DNA of 13,076 bases from Paenibacillus sp. oral taxon 786 str. D14 (GCF_000159955.1 NZ_GG695974.1:119275-132350); one strand, 5' to 3'. Positions 1 to 6,781 are shown, counted from the first letter of the stretch. Numbers and translations are program-made. The notes: a model not told the origin generated them from the letters alone.

Positions 1-2
1 CT

Positions 3-686
3 ACATTTTTCGCAGTTCTTCCAGCGAGTGCAGCCTCCAGAGGAGCATGGGCTCCAAATACTTCCTATGCAGTCAACGATACCGTAACTTATAACGGAAG
101 TACTTATACTTGTATTCAAGCGCATACTTCCCTCGTCGGTTGGGAACCCCCGGTTGTTCCTGCTTTATGGTCGTTAAGCGGCGGCGGCGGCGGAACTACA
201 CCAACCCCACCACCAACAACCCCGCCTTCCACAGTAACAAAACCAGCGGAAGTTCCGAGCCGCATCTGGACCTATGTGATGAATGCGGATAATGCCTATG
301 GCAAAGGCGGAGATTTTGCTTTATTGCTAAGCGCCGTGATCAAGAAGGAAAGCTACTTTGGAGATGGTTTATCGGGCAGTCCCTCAGCCGGCGACGGATT
401 GATGCAGGTTGAACCCAACACGCGGAATGCGTATTTATCTCAATTTAGTGCGAAATATGGCCATGCCTATAATCACAACAGTGAGCAGGATCAGGTATAT
501 ATGGGTGCACTGATTTTGAATGAGAAGATTGTTCGATTCGGCAGCATCTATAACGGCTTATTGCACTATAACGGGGGAGATTATTGGTATCCGGGTGCTA
601 CGGATTCCTATGGCCGCCCGATTCTGGCCGACCAATATGCAAATACCGTTTACGCTCAGTATAAGAGCTATGGCGGCAGATACTAA
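3..686 (+). CDS. Secreted CBM5/12 chitin-binding protein with lytic transglycosylase-like domain (5' end missing)
   Basis: The frame is open from the window edge, so the start codon and probably only the first part of a signal peptide are missing. The first visible residues, TFFAVLPASAAS, look like the end of a signal peptide with an Ala-x-Ala type cleavage site. Next comes a carbohydrate-binding module of family 5/12: AWAPNTSYAVNDTVTYNGS, then TYTC, GWEPP and a final PALW, with the aromatic residues expected for chitin binding. A Gly5 run and a Pro/Thr-rich linker lead to a C-terminal domain with the lysozyme-like transglycosylase (SLT/GH23) hallmarks: IKKES with the likely catalytic Glu at visible residue 116, GLMQV at 132-136, and a later HYNGG. 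It probably acts outside the cell on peptidoglycan, or on chitin as some GH23 enzymes do; the sequence cannot decide. GTG at 276 inside the frame is not the real start. A terminator follows directly, so transcription likely ends here. Confidence 0.86.
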   Translation, partial: TFFAVLPASAASRGAWAPNTSYAVNDTVTYNGSTYTCIQAHTSLVGWEPPVVPALWSLSGGGGGTTPTPPPTTPPSTVTKPAEVPSRIWTYVMNADNAYGKGGDFALLLSAVIKKESYFGDGLSGSPSAGDGLMQVEPNTRNAYLSQFSAKYGHAYNHNSEQDQVYMGALILNEKIVRFGSIYNGLLHYNGGDYWYPGATDSYGRPILADQYANTVYAQYKSYGGRY

Positions 687-698
687 GGCGTAGAGGAT

Positions 699-750
699 AA
701 CAAGATCTACCTAAACGTCTGGTTTGGGTGGGTCTTGTTTTTGTTTTTTT
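699..750 (+). terminator. Strong rho-independent terminator after the chitin-binding gene
   Basis: Two 18-base arms (699-716 and 722-739) pair along their whole length with three G-U wobbles, around a 5-base loop. The right arm runs into a T-rich tract at 738-750. It lies 12 bases past the stop codon of the upstream gene. Confidence 0.9.
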
Positions 751-879
751 AATTACCTATAGCCGCTTCCAAGGCTTCTGCACCTGGCCGTCATCATGCC
801 TGAGGGCGACTTCTTTCTCCTTCAACGCTAACCCAGCTTCGATCCTGCTACTTTTCCCGGAGCTTGCATGCATGACCAT

Positions 880-907
880 TTGAAGAAAGTGGGGATGATT
901 ATATAAT
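880..907 (+). promoter_or_regulatory. Sigma-A-type promoter of the dihydrouridine synthase gene
   Basis: A TTGAAG -35 box (880-885) and a perfect TATAAT -10 box (902-907) are separated by 16 bases, 36 bases upstream of the GTG start. The stretch 751-879 before it holds no gene I can support. Confidence 0.65.
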
Positions 908-943
908 AGATAAGGTATTATAACGAGAGGATTTGAGGTTGAA

Positions 944-1918
944 GTGAACCGAAATTTTTGGCGTGATTTACCGCGGCCTTTTTTTATACTTGCACCAATG
1001 GAAGATGTGACGCATGTGGTGTTTCGTCATGTCGTGAGTCAAGCAGGCAGACCGGACGTCTTCTTCACGGAGTTTGCCAATACGGAGAGCTATTGTCACC
1101 CGGAGGGGAATCATAGCGTACGCGGGCGTCTGCTCTTTACCGAAGATGAACAACCGATCGTGGCGCATATATGGGGCGATAAGCCGGAGTATTTTGCAAA
1201 GATGAGTATCGGTATGGCGAAGCAAGGATTCCAGGGGATCGATATCAATATGGGGTGCCCGGTTCCGAATGTGGCCACCAATGGGATGGGGAGTGGCTTA
1301 ATTCTCCGTCCTACGGTTGCCGCCGAAGTGATCCAAGCCGCCAAGGCCGGGGGATTGCCTGTAAGCGTGAAGACGAGACTTGGTTTCAACGAGGTGGAGG
1401 AATGGCGGGATTGGTTGACCCATATTTTGAAGCAAGACATTGTGAATCTGTCGATCCACCTGCGCACCCGAGAAGAAATGAGCCAAGTTGCGGCCCACTG
1501 GGAATTGATTCCGGAAATTAAGGCGCTTCGAGATCAAGTGGCACCACAGACCCTGCTTACGATTAATGGAGACATTCCGGACCGGCAAACCGGTTTGAAG
1601 CTGGCAGAACAGTATGGGGTGGATGGGATCATGATTGGAAGAGGGATTTTTAAGAACCCATTTGCCTTTGAAAAAGAGCCGAGAGAGCATAGCACTACCG
1701 AATATCTTGATCTGTTAAGACTGCATTTGGATCTCCATGATCAGTATTCCGAACAATTGGAGGCGCGTCCGTTCAAGGCGCTGCAACGTTTTTTCAAGGT
1801 TTATGTCAAAGGGTTCCGCGGGGCAAGTGAATTAAGAAATCAGTTGATGAGCACAACGTCAACCGATGAAGTGCGGAAGATGCTAGATGAGTTTGCTGAG
1901 CAGACGGTCAGTGACTAG
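944..1918 (+). CDS. dus: tRNA-dihydrouridine synthase (FMN-dependent)
   Basis: This enzyme reduces specific uridines in tRNA to dihydrouridine using FMN and NADPH, in the cytoplasm. The 324-residue length and TIM-barrel motif order fit the Dus family: APMEDVT (17-23) at the first strand, INMGCP (101-106) with the predicted catalytic Cys105, SVKTRLG (141-147) with the FMN-contacting Lys143, a histidine motif IHLRT (171-175), and INGD...IMIGRG (207-234) for FMN phosphate binding. The usual histidine motif is HGRT; here it reads HLRT within [14 protein letters not shown], which suggests a particular Firmicutes Dus subfamily rather than classical DusB. The start is GTG, supported by TGAGGT five bases upstream; the next ATG would remove the first barrel strand. 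It has its own promoter and no co-directional partner, so it is probably monocistronic. Which tRNA position it modifies cannot be told from sequence alone. Confidence 0.9.
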   Translation: MNRNFWRDLPRPFFILAPMEDVTHVVFRHVVSQAGRPDVFFTEFANTESYCHPEGNHSVRGRLLFTEDEQPIVAHIWGDKPEYFAKMSIGMAKQGFQGIDINMGCPVPNVATNGMGSGLILRPTVAAEVIQAAKAGGLPVSVKTRLGFNEVEEWRDWLTHILKQDIVNLSIHLRTREEMSQVAAHWELIPEIKALRDQVAPQTLLTINGDIPDRQTGLKLAEQYGVDGIMIGRGIFKNPFAFEKEPREHSTTEYLDLLRLHLDLHDQYSEQLEARPFKALQRFFKVYVKGFRGASELRNQLMSTTSTDEVRKMLDEFAEQTVSD

Positions 1919-1945
1919 AGTGAGCCTAAAGCAAAAACAGGTCAA

Positions 1946-2098
1946 TTATGGTAGAACACCCATGCTCTGAAAGAATGTGCCGAATGGCGTCAATCTCTCG
2001 TCCACCCACAGATCGAGCTTCTGAATGACACGGTCAACGGCTCCTCGGTCGGAGATCCGGTGCATTCTTCGTGCGATCTCCAGATTTTCCACCACGGA
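1946..2098 (-). pseudogene. Relic of an ABC exporter ATPase (internal fragment)
   Basis: Read on the reverse strand, 2098 down to 1946 gives a 50-residue open frame beginning SVVENLEIARRMHRI, continuing through DRVIQKLDLWV and ending GTFFQSMGVLP before a stop. This matches, from memory, the segment of lantibiotic/antibiotic-type ABC exporter ATPases from the 'T-V-x-E-N-L' motif after the Q-loop to the signature region, normally GTFSQGMKQRL. The Walker A part is absent upstream, and Walker B and the H-loop are absent downstream. The signature itself is degraded (SQGMKQ to FQSMGV). There is no start codon or ribosome site, so it cannot make a working protein. At its upstream edge it meets a kinase relic on the opposite strand, so both ends look like deletion or rearrangement scars. 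The family call is fairly sure; the original substrate is unknown. Confidence 0.6.
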
Positions 2099-2208
2099 TG
2101 CGGCGCATGTTTGATAAATTTTACCAAGGCGATCCCTCCCGTTCCATGACGGGGACCGGATTGGGATTAACCATTGTCAAGCGCATTATCGATCTGTGCG
2201 AGGGGGCA
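2098..2208 (+). pseudogene. Relic of a sensor histidine kinase (C-terminal ATP-binding tip)
   Basis: About 35 codons encode RMFDKFYQGDPSRSMTGTG followed by LGLTIVKRIIDLCEG. These are the F box and G2 box of a HATPase_c domain, the last part of the catalytic core of two-component sensor kinases. The H box, N box and G1 box are missing. At about 2203-2211 the frame changes without a stop into drug-transporter sequence, and the normal kinase end after DLCEG is gone. The in-frame GTG at 2071 would start a 157-residue product that begins with residues of no kinase character. The fragment cannot bind ATP or transfer phosphate on its own. Family assignment is secure from the F and G2 boxes; which kinase it came from is not. 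Confidence 0.68.
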
Positions 2209-2544
2209 GCCGATACCAGCGAGGTTCTGCTGGCGATCTCCCTGATTGTCCGCGGCGGAGGACTTGGGGGCCTGATGCTCCCCATCATGGCAACCGCCTA
2301 TGAGGGATTATCTAAGGAATTGATTCCGCATGCCAGCAGCGCGACCCGGATCCTCCAACAAATTGGGGGTGCGTTTGGAGCTTCTGTTTTTGCCGTCATC
2401 TTACAGAATCAAATTAACGCCCAATCCGTTCACGATATCTCAACGCTGAATACAGCTTTTAACCATACCTTTATGTGGTCAGTGGGCTTCACGATTGTAT
2501 CGCTTGTGTTTATTTTCTTCTTGCCTCATAAGAAAAGAGCCTAA
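2206..2544 (+). pseudogene. Relic of a DHA2-type MFS drug efflux transporter (C-terminal end)
   Basis: About 110 codons from roughly 2212 to the stop at 2544 match the last third of a 14-TM DHA2 (EmrB/QacA-like) multidrug:proton antiporter. Visible are a segment with LLAISLIVRGGGLGGLM, the conserved loop IPHASSATRILQQIGGAFG, a helix ending in AVILQNQ, and a last helix FTIVSLVFIFFLPHKKR with a positive cytoplasmic tail. The first ten or so helices are missing, so it cannot transport. It is fused in frame to the preceding kinase tip, giving one 157-codon open frame from GTG at 2071. No convincing ribosome site or promoter lies ahead of that codon. The surviving frame has no internal stops, so the deletion may be fairly recent. 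The terminator downstream was probably that of the original transporter gene. Confidence 0.72.
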
Positions 2545-2548
2545 ACTC

Positions 2549-2590
2549 AAGAAGACACTCGGAATTCTTCCGGGTGTCTTCTTTATTTCA
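2549..2590 (+). terminator. Rho-independent terminator after the MFS relic
   Basis: Arms of 15 bases (2549-2563 and 2569-2583) pair with one G-U wobble around the loop ATTCT, followed by a short T-rich run. It begins 5 bases after the stop of the relic frame and lies between convergent genes, so it may also help end the reverse-strand acetyltransferase transcript. Confidence 0.8.
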
Positions 2591-2603
2591 AACAGCTGAT
2601 AGT

Positions 2604-3188
2604 CTAAAACTCAACCCCGCGAACCTTCGAAAATACCATGGTATCCCTTAGCGAACCATCAACCGCACATGCATCGTTACGTAGAATTCCTTCCAATCTA
2701 AAGCCCAAGCGTTCGGCTACTCTTGCACTCCGTGTATTACGTGAGTCACATCTGATCTCAATACGATTGGCGTGCAGCTCTTCTAAGGAAAAACGCGTAA
2801 TGGCATTTACGGCTTCGGTTACGTAACCTTGTCTTTCAAAAGAGGTACGCACCCAATATCCAATTTCAAATTTACGTGCCTGCCAATCGATTCGATGGAG
2901 ACCACTGCTGCCAACGATTTGACCTGTATTCTTATGTACTAGAATAAGCCTCAGATCTTTACGTTCTAGGAAGTGCAATCGGGCTCGTCGTATGTCTGCC
3001 TCGGATTGTTCGATCGTTGAGATGCTTTGTGCCCAGGGCATCCACGGCCGTAATTGCTCAATACTCTCTTTAACAGCCTCATTTATGGCCGCTCCATCTC
3101 CCCATAATGGCGCACGGATCAATAAGCGCTCACTTTCGAAGCTTTCAGGGAACTCTATTAATATTGGATCCATATTTGTAGTGCCCAT
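2604..3188 (-). CDS. GNAT acetyltransferase, RimJ/RimL-like
   Basis: A 194-residue cytoplasmic enzyme that would transfer acetyl from acetyl-CoA to an amino group. The fold order is clear: FESERLLIRAP near the N-terminus is the typical first strand of RimJ/RimL-type proteins, RLILVHKNTGQIVGSSGL forms the central strands, EIGYWV leads to the acetyl-CoA loop RQGYVTEA (the R/Q-x-x-G-x-A motif), and SARVAERLGFRLEGILRN is the characteristic C-terminal helix and strand. The substrate may be a ribosomal protein N-terminus, a small amine or an antibiotic; nothing here decides. The frame can be extended to a TTG at 3218, but ATG at 3188 is preferred because GGGAG lies 10 bases upstream and the candidate promoter is just ahead; ATG at 3173 is also possible. 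It stands alone, divergent from the helicase gene. Confidence 0.85.
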   Translation of the reverse strand: MGTTNMDPILIEFPESFESERLLIRAPLWGDGAAINEAVKESIEQLRPWMPWAQSISTIEQSEADIRRARLHFLERKDLRLILVHKNTGQIVGSSGLHRIDWQARKFEIGYWVRTSFERQGYVTEAVNAITRFSLEELHANRIEIRCDSRNTRSARVAERLGFRLEGILRNDACAVDGSLRDTMVFSKVRGVEF

Positions 3189-3220
3189 TATCTCCACACT
3201 CCCAGAAAATATTTCCAATC

Positions 3221-3250
3221 AGCATATCATATGCATTGATTTTTACTCAA
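3221..3250 (-). promoter_or_regulatory. Candidate promoter of the acetyltransferase gene with overlapping palindrome
   Basis: On the reverse strand TTGAGT (3250-3245) and TATGCT (3226-3221) are 18 bases apart, about 33 bases before the chosen start codon. A perfect inverted repeat, GCATAT-N-ATATGC (3222-3234), covers the -10 region and could be a repressor site. The promoter match is moderate, and the operator role is inference. Confidence 0.4.
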
Positions 3251-3277
3251 GTGGAAGTTAATCATGATGACTAGGAG

Positions 3278-3306
3278 ATGTCATTCTAGCAAAATTGAGT
3301 TATAGT
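3278..3306 (+). promoter_or_regulatory. Candidate sigma-A promoter of the helicase gene
   Basis: ATGTCA (3278-3283) and TATAGT (3301-3306) have a 17-base spacer and lie 37 bases before the helicase ATG. Each box differs from consensus, by two and one bases respectively. Confidence 0.45.
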
Positions 3307-3343
3307 AGGTAATGCAATCGGAACATTCGAAAGGGCAGTCATC

Positions 3344-5542
3344 ATGAACAAAGCAAATTCCTTCTTCCTTCGCAAGAACGAAGAATTAGGTGTTGAATTA
3401 AATGAAATCCAGAAGCAAGCGGTCCTTCAAACAGAGGGACCCTTGCTTTTGTTAGCTTCACCGGGATCGGGGAAGACCACAACGATCATTATGCGGATCG
3501 GGTATCTGATCGAGGAGAAGGGGGTTCCTCCCAGAAGGATCAAGGCGGTAACGTTTAGCCGCGCTTCGGCGAACGATATGAAGGAGCGGTTTAAAGCCTT
3601 TTTCCCAGAGCTGACGCCTGTTGATTTCTCCACGATTCATAGCCTGGCTTACGAGGTGGTGCGAGAGCATTTCCGTGCGACCCAGACGCCGTTCCAGATC
3701 ATCGAAGGCGATATCGACGCGGCCCAGCAAGAAACCAGCGGTTCGGAGCAACTCCCGCTACACAAGAAGATCATATTGCGGAATCTCTTTAAAGCGATAG
3801 CCGGAGAGAATATTACGGATGACCAGTTAGATGAGCTGACGACCTATATTAGCTTTATCAAAAATAAAATGATCCCCTCCGAGCAATGGTCTAAGGTCAA
3901 AGTAGAGGTGCCCCATGCCGAACGGATCTTGCGGGAGTACGAGCTCTTTAAGCAGTCTGGCACCCGGTCGCTGCTGCTTGATTATGACGACATGCTGGTG
4001 GTTTGCGAACGGATTCTGGCGGAGAATGAAGGGGTGCTTCGCAGGTATCAGGGGCGTTATGATTATGTCCTCACAGATGAGAGCCAGGATACGTCCAGGG
4101 TGCAGCATGCGATTATCGAGAAGCTGGTGCATAAGCATCGTAACTTATGCGTCGTCGCCGACGATGATCAGAGCTTGTACAGCTGGCGAGGGGCGGATCC
4201 TGCGTATTTGCTGAACTTCAAGCAAGTCTATCCGGAGGCGGCGATTTTGTTTATGGAGCAAAATTACCGCTCTTCCCCGGATATCGTGAACGTCGCCAAC
4301 ACGTTTATCCAGCGCAATCAGGACCGATACCCGAAAAAGATGTTCACCCAGAATCCCCCGCATAAGCCAATTGAGATTCGCTGCTTGGACGATTACGGCG
4401 ATCAGGCCAAATATCTGGCGAAAGAGATTCAGCAGATCGAGAACCTTGCCGAGGTGGCGATCCTTTATCGGAATAATTCCTCATCCATCGCTTTAATGAA
4501 CGAATTTGATCGTGCGGGCATTCCTTTTTATATGAAGGATGCGGATAACCGGTTCTTTTCCCATTGGGTTGTCGAGGATATCCTGAATTTCATGCGGATG
4601 ACGTTCACGGATAAACGTCCCGATATTCTGGAGAAAATCCATCTGAAATTTAATGGTTATATCAGCAAGGAGCAGATGGCGGCGCTGCTCAAGATCCAGA
4701 ATGACGAATCGGTCTTTGATAATCTGCTGAATCGGGTGCCGTTGAAGGATTATCAAGTGAAGCAGCTGCAGATGTGCAAGGAAACGTTTCAGGAAATGAA
4801 GGGGATGCCGCCGCTGCATGCCATTCACGTGATCCGCGATCGCTTGGGCTATGAGAAAGCCCTTGAGAAGATTTGCGAGTGGAAGGGGTTCCGCATGGAA
4901 TATCTGATCGGCATCCTGAACACGCTGGAGGAAATTGCGGCGGGGCTACATACCATGGAGGAGTTTGCCGCCAGATTAAAATACCTGGAGTCTGCCTTGC
5001 GAACGGCAAGGTCCAAGCGAGGGCAAAATGCCGTCACCTTCTCGACAATGCACAGCTCCAAGGGCCTGGAGTTCGAGCGAGTGTATATGATCGATCTTGT
5101 TGAGGGGATCATCCCGTCTAAGGCGGATAAGGAGAACGCGGAAATGATGGAGGAGGCGACCCGGCTGTTTTATGTGGGGATGACCCGGGCGAAGAAGCAT
5201 CTGGAGCTTTTGACTTACAAGAAACGGGATGGGGTAGAGGTGACGGAGTCGAGGTTCGTGGCATCCGTCAGGTACATCCAACTTCCACCCCAAGCGTCCG
5301 CGGCTTCATCCGTGGCTTCACCCCCCATCCCCGCTCAATCGCAGGTCAACCCCAACGCCATCCGAAATCTGGCCGAGCTAAGGGAAGGGGAATCCATTGT
5401 CCATCGGGCTTTCGGAAAAGGTATGATCGTTCAAGTGAACGGGGAACGGGTTCATATCCGGTTTGAGACCGGGGAAAAAGCCTTATCAACGACCACCTGT
5501 CTCCAAATGGGCTTGTTGGAGCGAGCAGAAGGTGCATCATAG
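3344..5542 (+). CDS. ATP-dependent DNA helicase of the UvrD/PcrA/Rep family
   Basis: A 732-residue superfamily 1A helicase, expected to unwind DNA 3' to 5' using ATP in repair or in clearing blocked forks. The ordered motifs are intact: Q motif ELNEIQKQAV (18-27), Walker A GSGKT (41-45), motif Ia AVTFSRASA (68-76), Ib FSTIHSLAY (95-103), Walker B DESQD (245-249), motif III DDDQSLYSWRGA (273-284), motif IV QNYRSS (306-311), motif V TFSTMHSSKGLEF (about 565-577), and motif VI TRLFYVGMTRAKKHL (about 606-620). A Ser/Pro/Ala-rich linker leads to a C-terminal domain (about 676-732) with HRAFGKGMIV and VHIRFETGEKAL, like the Tudor-type tail by which PcrA contacts RNA polymerase. AAAGGG eight bases before the ATG supports the start. 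The usual pcrB/ligA neighbours are absent, so this is more likely a paralogue (B. subtilis YjcD is one possibility) than the essential PcrA. Confidence 0.88.
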   Translation: MNKANSFFLRKNEELGVELNEIQKQAVLQTEGPLLLLASPGSGKTTTIIMRIGYLIEEKGVPPRRIKAVTFSRASANDMKERFKAFFPELTPVDFSTIHSLAYEVVREHFRATQTPFQIIEGDIDAAQQETSGSEQLPLHKKIILRNLFKAIAGENITDDQLDELTTYISFIKNKMIPSEQWSKVKVEVPHAERILREYELFKQSGTRSLLLDYDDMLVVCERILAENEGVLRRYQGRYDYVLTDESQDTSRVQHAIIEKLVHKHRNLCVVADDDQSLYSWRGADPAYLLNFKQVYPEAAILFMEQNYRSSPDIVNVANTFIQRNQDRYPKKMFTQNPPHKPIEIRCLDDYGDQAKYLAKEIQQIENLAEVAILYRNNSSSIALMNEFDRAGIPFYMKDADNRFFSHWVVEDILNFMRMTFTDKRPDILEKIHLKFNGYISKEQMAALLKIQNDESVFDNLLNRVPLKDYQVKQLQMCKETFQEMKGMPPLHAIHVIRDRLGYEKALEKICEWKGFRMEYLIGILNTLEEIAAGLHTMEEFAARLKYLESALRTARSKRGQNAVTFSTMHSSKGLEFERVYMIDLVEGIIPSKADKENAEMMEEATRLFYVGMTRAKKHLELLTYKKRDGVEVTESRFVASVRYIQLPPQASAASSVASPPIPAQSQVNPNAIRNLAELREGESIVHRAFGKGMIVQVNGERVHIRFETGEKALSTTTCLQMGLLERAEGAS

Positions 5543-5599
5543 CGATCGCCACCCCAATCGCACCGGCTATACACAAGTATACCGCTAAGAAATAAGCAT

Positions 5600-5621
5600 C
5601 TGCTTAAACAGGTTTAAGCAG
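5600..5621. repeat. Perfect 10-base inverted repeat
   Basis: CTGCTTAAAC at 5600-5609 and its exact reverse complement at 5612-5621 are separated by only AG. It lies 58 bases after the helicase stop and just before the terminator hairpin. It could be a protein-binding dyad or an extra 3' hairpin protecting the transcript; the 2-base gap favours a binding dyad unless the loop opens. Confidence 0.6.
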
Positions 5622-5624
5622 GAG

Positions 5625-5655
5625 AGACGCTGATCATTTCAGCGTCTTTTTTTTA
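5625..5655 (+). terminator. Rho-independent terminator of the helicase gene
   Basis: AGACGCTGA (5625-5633) pairs perfectly with TCAGCGTCT (5639-5647) around a 5-base loop, followed by a run of T to 5654. It separates the helicase transcript from the sugar importer operon. Confidence 0.9.
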
Positions 5656-5663
5656 TCAACCGC

Positions 5664-5754
5664 CCTGCAAGAATAATCAATTCCAGGAAATGTACTGCCA
5701 ATCCTGAATTTCCTTCATTCTGCCCGCCTGCAAAAATAAGCGATTGCTGGAAAT
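5664..5754. promoter_or_regulatory. Pair of imperfect 28-base direct repeats, candidate activator sites
   Basis: The copies at 5664-5691 and 5727-5754 agree at 23 of 28 positions; both begin CCTGCAA, share AATAA and ATT, and end GGAAAT. Their starts are 63 bases apart, close to six DNA turns, so they would face the same side of the helix. The second copy ends where a candidate -35 box (TTGACG) begins. Direct repeats beside -35 are typical of AraC-family activator sites, and such a regulator is encoded at 9287-11617. The repeats are seen; the binding is inference. Confidence 0.5.
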
Positions 5755-5780
5755 TGACGGGCATCTTAGAGTGATTACAT
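5754..5780 (+). promoter_or_regulatory. Candidate activator-dependent promoter of the sugar importer operon
   Basis: TTGACG (5754-5759) is a good -35 box. The best -10 is TTACAT (5775-5780), preceded by the TG of an extended -10 element, with a 15-base spacer. The -10 is poor, as would fit a promoter needing an activator. The leader to the first ATG would be about 25 bases. Confidence 0.35.
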
Positions 5781-5809
5781 CGAACATCAAAGGGAAAGGA
5801 GAGGGAAAC

Positions 5810-6781
5810 ATGGCTTCCTCCTTGGAACCGATTACAAAACGGACAACGCCTGTAACCAGGGCCCGCAGTCACCGGCTGCGACAAATTGGGAAAATCCTGA
5901 TCCGGGATAAATTTCTTTATGTGTTGGCACTACCGGGCCTGCTGTACTTTCTGATCTTCAAATACGTTCCGATGTGGGGAATCATCATCTCATTTCAGAA
6001 CTATTCGCCTTATCAGGGTGTGTTGGCCAGTCCTTGGGTGGGACTGGAGCATTTCCGGCGGTTTTTCTCCAATCCTGATTTCTTTATGTTGTTTCGAAAT
6101 ACGCTCGCAATTAACACGTTGTCGCTCATCTTCTTTTTTCCGCTGCCCATTCTACTCTCCTTGATGCTCAACGAAGTGAGGCAGCAGGCTTATAAGAAAA
6201 TTGTACAATCCATCGTTTATCTGCCGCATTTCTTATCTTGGGTCATTATTGTAGGGATTACCTTCATTTTGTTCTCAACGGGAGATGGAGCGGTTAATCA
6301 AATGTTGGTGAGTTTGGGCTTTGAGAAAATCGATTTTCTCACCAGTAAAAATTATTTCTGGGCCATGCTCACCGCCCAATCCATCTGGAAGGATGCCGGG
6401 TGGGGAACGATTATCTTCTTAGCAGCGATGGCCAGCATAGATCCGCAGCTCTACGAGGCGGCCAAAATCGATGGGGCGGGCCGGTTCCGCCAAATGTGGA
6501 ATGTTACGCTGCCCGGCATCCGCTCGGTCATTGTGATTTTGCTGATTCTGCGCATGGGTCACATTATGGATGTCGGCTTCGAGCAAGTGTTCCTCATGAT
6601 GAACGGGGCCGTCTCAGAGGTGGCCGACGTCTTCGATACGTATGTGTATCGTCTAGGCGTGAAGCAGGGACAATTTAGTTACAGTACGGCCGTTGGTTTA
6701 TTTAAGTCGATGGTGGGATTGATTCTCGTCATTGGGACGAACAAGCTGGCTAAGAAGTTTGGCGAGGAAGGGGTGTACTAA
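5810..6781 (+). CDS. Carbohydrate ABC transporter permease, LplB/YteP type
   Basis: A 323-residue inner membrane subunit of a binding-protein-dependent sugar importer. After a basic cytoplasmic N-terminus, membrane segments can be read from FLYVLALPGLLYFLIF (about 38-53) onward, six in all. The sequence KYVPMWGIIISFQNY after the first helix is typical of the LplB group for complex oligosaccharides. The EAA loop, EAAKIDGAGRFRQMWNVTLP (from about residue 216), is the docking site for the ATPase. The frame reads back to a TTG at 5744, but ATG at 5810 is chosen because AAGGAGAGGG sits four bases upstream. It is the first gene of a three-gene operon, ending four bases before the next start, so the two permeases are probably translationally coupled. 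No ATPase gene is present; such importers commonly use a shared MsmX-type ATPase. Confidence 0.9.
   Translation: MASSLEPITKRTTPVTRARSHRLRQIGKILIRDKFLYVLALPGLLYFLIFKYVPMWGIIISFQNYSPYQGVLASPWVGLEHFRRFFSNPDFFMLFRNTLAINTLSLIFFFPLPILLSLMLNEVRQQAYKKIVQSIVYLPHFLSWVIIVGITFILFSTGDGAVNQMLVSLGFEKIDFLTSKNYFWAMLTAQSIWKDAGWGTIIFLAAMASIDPQLYEAAKIDGAGRFRQMWNVTLPGIRSVIVILLILRMGHIMDVGFEQVFLMMNGAVSEVADVFDTYVYRLGVKQGQFSYSTAVGLFKSMVGLILVIGTNKLAKKFGEEGVY

Noticed and set aside
757..879. Reverse-strand 40-codon frame starting MVMHASSGKSSRIEAG and ending QKPWKRL, possibly the tail of a lost gene
   Set aside because: It has no ribosome site and no recognised family, and is short. The composition is gene-like, but I cannot support it as a feature; a TBLASTN search would settle it.
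5744..5809. N-terminal extension of the first permease from TTG at 5744
   Set aside because: It overlaps the repeat and promoter region, and a much better ribosome site precedes ATG 5810.
5656..5809. A catabolite-response (cre) site for CcpA in the importer control region
   Set aside because: I could not find a sequence close to the cre consensus there.
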